NCBI GenBank assembly: GCA_044425705.1
Contig: JAWXVD010000132.1
Coordinates: 1 to 9,540 of the forward strand
DNA: 9,540 nucleotides
Source of the DNA: JAWXVD01 sp044425705
GTDB taxonomy: Bacteria > Bacillota > Clostridia > Lachnospirales > Lachnospiraceae
Direction: 5' to 3'
The first letter of the stretch is position 1, and each line of letters opens with the position of its first letter. The notes beneath the pieces were generated by a model that worked only from the letters and a program-made list of their open reading frames with translations, had not been told where the DNA came from and made no database searches. Positions 7,105 to 9,540 of this stretch are shown piece by piece. Position numbers and translations under genes: made by a program.

Positions 7105-9107
7105 TAACGTGTAGATTTTTTCACTGCTCTATTTTTTGTCACTCTATTCCAAACTTGGTCTTGCACAATTAACATCCCCAGTTTTTTTAACTGTTTTCCC
7201 AGTTCTTTGATATCAAAACAAACGATGCGGTTCTCAATATCAACGTTTGTGCGGTGATTGAATACTTTTAGGCTACCTTTTACATAAATTTCTAAAGCAG
7301 ACTGTACGTGCTTGGCTTCTTTTTCCTCTTGCTTTCCTAACGCATTGTATAAATCCTCTAGGATTGGCATTTTCATTGGCTGTGGGTCAACTAAATATTC
7401 TTGATAAATACTGGTTACACAACGGTCAATAATGGATTTTTCCACGGGTGTTAATCCCTCTTTTCCTCCTACTACCAATTCACAAAGTGATAGAATGAAA
7501 TCACTTTTTAGAACCAACGGATTATCATCATCACTATAATTTAGATTAATGTCCATAGGATTGATATATTGATTGCTAATGGGTGAAATTTTAATCACTT
7601 GTCCATTCAATCGTTCCACCAGTGGGAAATACTCTCCCTCTGGATCTGCAATAATAATGTCATCTGTGGTAGTAAGGAACACACCGAAAATTTCTAGTTT
7701 TGCCGAGAATGATTTACCACTACCAGGAGTGCCAAGTATCAAACCATTAGGGTTTTTCAATCGTTTTCTGTCTACCATAATCAGATTATTAGATAACGCA
7801 TTTAACCCATAGTACATTGCACCATCTCCAGTTTGAAATAATTCTTGGGTGGTAAATGGCACAAAGATAGCGGTACTTGAAGTGGTTAAACTTCGTTGAA
7901 TAGAAATCAAATTATTCCCTAACGGAAGTGCTGACATAAAACCTTGCTCCTGTTGATAATCTAATTTAAACAGTTGGCAATTATGGGTATTGGCAATTCC
8001 ACTTGCTTGTAACAAGGCATTATCTAGTTGCTTTTTATCATCTCCCACTTGAATCATGGTTAAAGTAATGAGAAACATTCTTTCATTTCTACTCTGTAAA
8101 TCGGTTAGAATTTTATTTGCTTCTACACCATAGGTAGCTAAATCCGTTGGTAAAATGTCCATGTCATAACCTACTCTAACTGCTTTTTTCTGTTCCTCAA
8201 TGGTCATTCTTTGTAAATCCGTCAATTTTCGTTTTACCATCTTAATGGCACTCATCTGATCTACAGATTGAATGTGCATGGTCACTACTAAATTGTTATC
8301 CATTTCTAAAAAATCTGATAGAACCCTATCCTTTAGCTCTGGAGCCCAAATTTGTAGGAAAGATGCTGTTGCAATTTTATCTCCAATACGAAAGGTATTT
8401 CTTTCCTTAAATTCAAAAGAAGATGGAGCAATAAAATCCTTGGTATTCATACCCGATTTTGCTAACCATTTCCAATCAAACAAAAAAGGCTCATTCCCTC
8501 CCATTCGTAAAATATTGTGGAAGAGTTTCAGCCTTTCTTTTCCGTTTAAGGAATAAGTTCTAACACCTAACTTTTTGTACCCATTGCATAAATCATGTTC
8601 AATCTTTTCTAACCTTGGCTTTGCTATTTTGATACTACTAGCTTCAATACCAAAGGTAAGATACTTGGTCTTTTTCAGTCCATTATTGCCCCTACTTAGT
8701 TGATTTTGGAGCATTTCTGTATATTCTGTTCTAATGCTATCAAAGGCATCATTTTGTGAGGCAAGGAAAATGCTGTTTTCATAGTCAGTTTCATTTACTG
8801 TGCTATTTACAAAGGATAGTTGAAACTTAATAGAACTATCAAAATAGTTTAGAAAATCACACCACCCATCAAAAATCGCTACTTTATCCTCATTTAATGC
8901 AATTTGGTAATTAATATCTGAAAAAGCGATGGTTTTGGTATATAAATGATCTGTCACTCGACAAATACCATCTTGAAACATTCTCTGATAGGGAATGGAA
9001 TCCTGTGCTGACTTCACGCCCTTTGGTTTATTTCTTGCCCTTTTTACTGCTTGTGTTACTGCTTTTTGTTCTGACTTTACCAGTCTTAGATTGTGTTTGT
9101 TTGACAA
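7074..9107 (-). CDS. virB4: VirB4/TraE-type conjugation ATPase, truncated by an internal deletion
   Basis: This is the 677-residue N-terminal and central part of the VirB4 motor ATPase, which powers substrate transfer and pilus-like assembly at the inner face of the membrane. The N-terminal domain shows SIPYQRMFQDGICRVTD (37-53) and AIFDGWCDFLNYFDSSIKFQ (77-96). Walker A is GTPGSGKS at 459-466, followed by IIIADPEGEYFPL (484-496). The protein reads normally to STRYFME (665-671), exactly where Walker B (DE) begins, then ends with MSFYHL from a shifted frame. Roughly 100 residues up to the conserved tail are missing, so ATP hydrolysis should be lost. The start is TTG at 9107, supported by GGAGG (9117-9121, spacing 9) and by the match to the family N-terminus. 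It overlaps PrgI by 80 bases. Confidence 0.92.
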   Translation of the reverse strand: MSNKHNLRLVKSEQKAVTQAVKRARNKPKGVKSAQDSIPYQRMFQDGICRVTDHLYTKTIAFSDINYQIALNEDKVAIFDGWCDFLNYFDSSIKFQLSFVNSTVNETDYENSIFLASQNDAFDSIRTEYTEMLQNQLSRGNNGLKKTKYLTFGIEASSIKIAKPRLEKIEHDLCNGYKKLGVRTYSLNGKERLKLFHNILRMGGNEPFLFDWKWLAKSGMNTKDFIAPSSFEFKERNTFRIGDKIATASFLQIWAPELKDRVLSDFLEMDNNLVVTMHIQSVDQMSAIKMVKRKLTDLQRMTIEEQKKAVRVGYDMDILPTDLATYGVEANKILTDLQSRNERMFLITLTMIQVGDDKKQLDNALLQASGIANTHNCQLFKLDYQQEQGFMSALPLGNNLISIQRSLTTSSTAIFVPFTTQELFQTGDGAMYYGLNALSNNLIMVDRKRLKNPNGLILGTPGSGKSFSAKLEIFGVFLTTTDDIIIADPEGEYFPLVERLNGQVIKISPISNQYINPMDINLNYSDDDNPLVLKSDFILSLCELVVGGKEGLTPVEKSIIDRCVTSIYQEYLVDPQPMKMPILEDLYNALGKQEEKEAKHVQSALEIYVKGSLKVFNHRTNVDIENRIVCFDIKELGKQLKKLGMLIVQDQVWNRVTKNRAVKKSTRYFMEMSFYHL

Positions 9108-9459
9108 TTACTTCTACCTCCTTGTCTAATTTGTCTTGTTGTTCTAATAATTGATAAAAATTATCTGTCATGTAAGGTCTTTGATGGGAACTCCCAAACT
9201 TTACATTGTAATAATTTTTTAAAATCACCTCTAATGGTTGATTATATTTTTCATACATAGCAAGCATGAAGAACGGAAACATAATAGCCATCATAAGTAA
9301 TACTGCTACATTTGTTCCTATGGTATCTTTTGTTGCCAAAAAGATTGGCACTCCTATTGCTCCTGCAATAGAAAAACATATCAGTTGTCGTTTTGTAAGA
9401 TTGAACATTACCTTTGTTTTTACATTAGATAAGTCCTTGGGTACGGATACATAAGCCAT
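9028..9459 (-). CDS. prgI: PrgI-family mating-channel membrane protein
   Basis: This 143-residue protein is the small membrane subunit normally encoded just before VirB4 in Gram-positive type IV secretion loci. It would sit in the cytoplasmic membrane as part of the channel. The start MAYVSVPKDLSNVKTKVMF and the following NLTKRQLICFSIAG are typical of the family. Two transmembrane helices lie at about 25-43 and 49-68 with a short loop between them, followed by MYEKYNQPLEVILKN (68-82) and a basic, Ser/Lys-rich C-terminus. No clear Shine-Dalgarno is visible before the ATG, which suggests coupling to the preceding gene. The 3' end contains the virB4 ribosome binding site and start. It looks complete, unlike the next four genes. 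Confidence 0.93.
   Translation of the reverse strand: MAYVSVPKDLSNVKTKVMFNLTKRQLICFSIAGAIGVPIFLATKDTIGTNVAVLLMMAIMFPFFMLAMYEKYNQPLEVILKNYYNVKFGSSHQRPYMTDNFYQLLEQQDKLDKEVEVIVKQTQSKTGKVRTKSSNTSSKKGKK
9117..9121 (-). promoter_or_regulatory. Ribosome binding site fixing the TTG start of virB4
   Basis: GGAGG on the minus strand lies 9 bases before TTG at 9107-9105, inside the prgI coding sequence. It is the best site near the conserved VirB4 N-terminus and supports the non-ATG start and coupling to prgI translation. Confidence 0.7.
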
Positions 9460-9466
9460 TTAATAA

Positions 9467-9540
9467 TTAATAACTGGATTTGACATGCCGTGGGGTTTTG
9501 TTCACACTTCCAGTTTTCCTTCCTTTTTGATTTCCCCACG
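9467..9540 (-). CDS. Possible C-terminal end of the gene upstream of prgI
   Basis: One minus-strand frame is open from the window edge to a TAA at 9469-9467, ending WGNQKGRKTGSVNKTPRHV then KSSY. It stops 7 bases before prgI, which fits tight operon spacing and the lack of a ribosome binding site for prgI. In related ICEs this position holds the VirB6/TrbL-like polytopic membrane protein, whose tail is hydrophilic. Another frame ends GEIKKEGKLEV at 9502 and cannot be excluded. Too little is present to identify the protein. Confidence 0.35.
   Translation of the reverse strand, partial: WGNQKGRKTGSVNKTPRHVKSSY

Noticed and set aside
9489..9540. Inverted repeat CGTGGGG / CCCCACG (7-bp arms, about 38-base spacer) before prgI
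   Set aside because: The arms are short, the spacer is long and one arm touches the window edge. It probably lies within the end of the upstream gene. It does not look like a terminator, and oriT is normally next to the relaxase gene, not prgI.

Overview
The window looks like part of an integrative and conjugative element (ICE) of the Tn1549/CTn type from a low-GC Bacillota, most likely a gut clostridial relative. This rests on the AT-rich sequence, strong GGAGG ribosome binding sites and the gene order PrgI - VirB4 - CHAP/lysozyme-like membrane protein - DUF4366 protein - BRO/KilAC antirepressor - topoisomerase III. That order is familiar from clostridial conjugative transposons. The host cannot be named more precisely from the sequence.

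Layout. Nearly everything is on the minus strand, so transcription runs from right to left. 9028-9459 is the PrgI-family membrane subunit of the mating channel. 7074-9107 is the VirB4 ATPase, which overlaps PrgI and starts with TTG. 5292-6971 is a membrane-anchored CHAP cell-wall hydrolase. 4660-5289 is a secreted, membrane-anchored DUF4366 protein. 3773-4667 is a BRO-N/KilAC antirepressor-like gene split by a one-base frameshift. 1846-3780 is topoisomerase III. After these comes a separate accessory module with its own promoter: a Fic-domain protein (776-1750) and a small unrecognised protein (404-646). At the left end a small Cro/CI-type regulator (114-317) lies on the plus strand and converges on the module at a bidirectional terminator (345-392). 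A symmetric operator with overlapping divergent promoters (30-68) lies before that regulator.

The most striking feature is that the conjugation module is damaged at several separate places. VirB4 has lost the segment from Walker B to near its C-terminus, and the out-of-frame remnant of the original tail is still present downstream. Topoisomerase III has an in-frame gap in a core region shared by type IA enzymes. The CHAP domain ends abruptly before its third catalytic position, and the small DUF4315 gene that usually follows is absent. The antirepressor has a GGGG-run frameshift. Two of the junctions (VirB4 and topB) sit on short sequences that can be read as belonging to either side, which is the signature of deletion between short direct repeats. 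The element is therefore probably an immobile, decaying ICE, unless these are assembly errors. The Fic module and the regulators look intact.

I found no convincing new system. The items most worth following up are the deletion pattern, the Fic promoter/operator, the in-frame 12-bp repeat after fic, and the symmetric switch at the left end.
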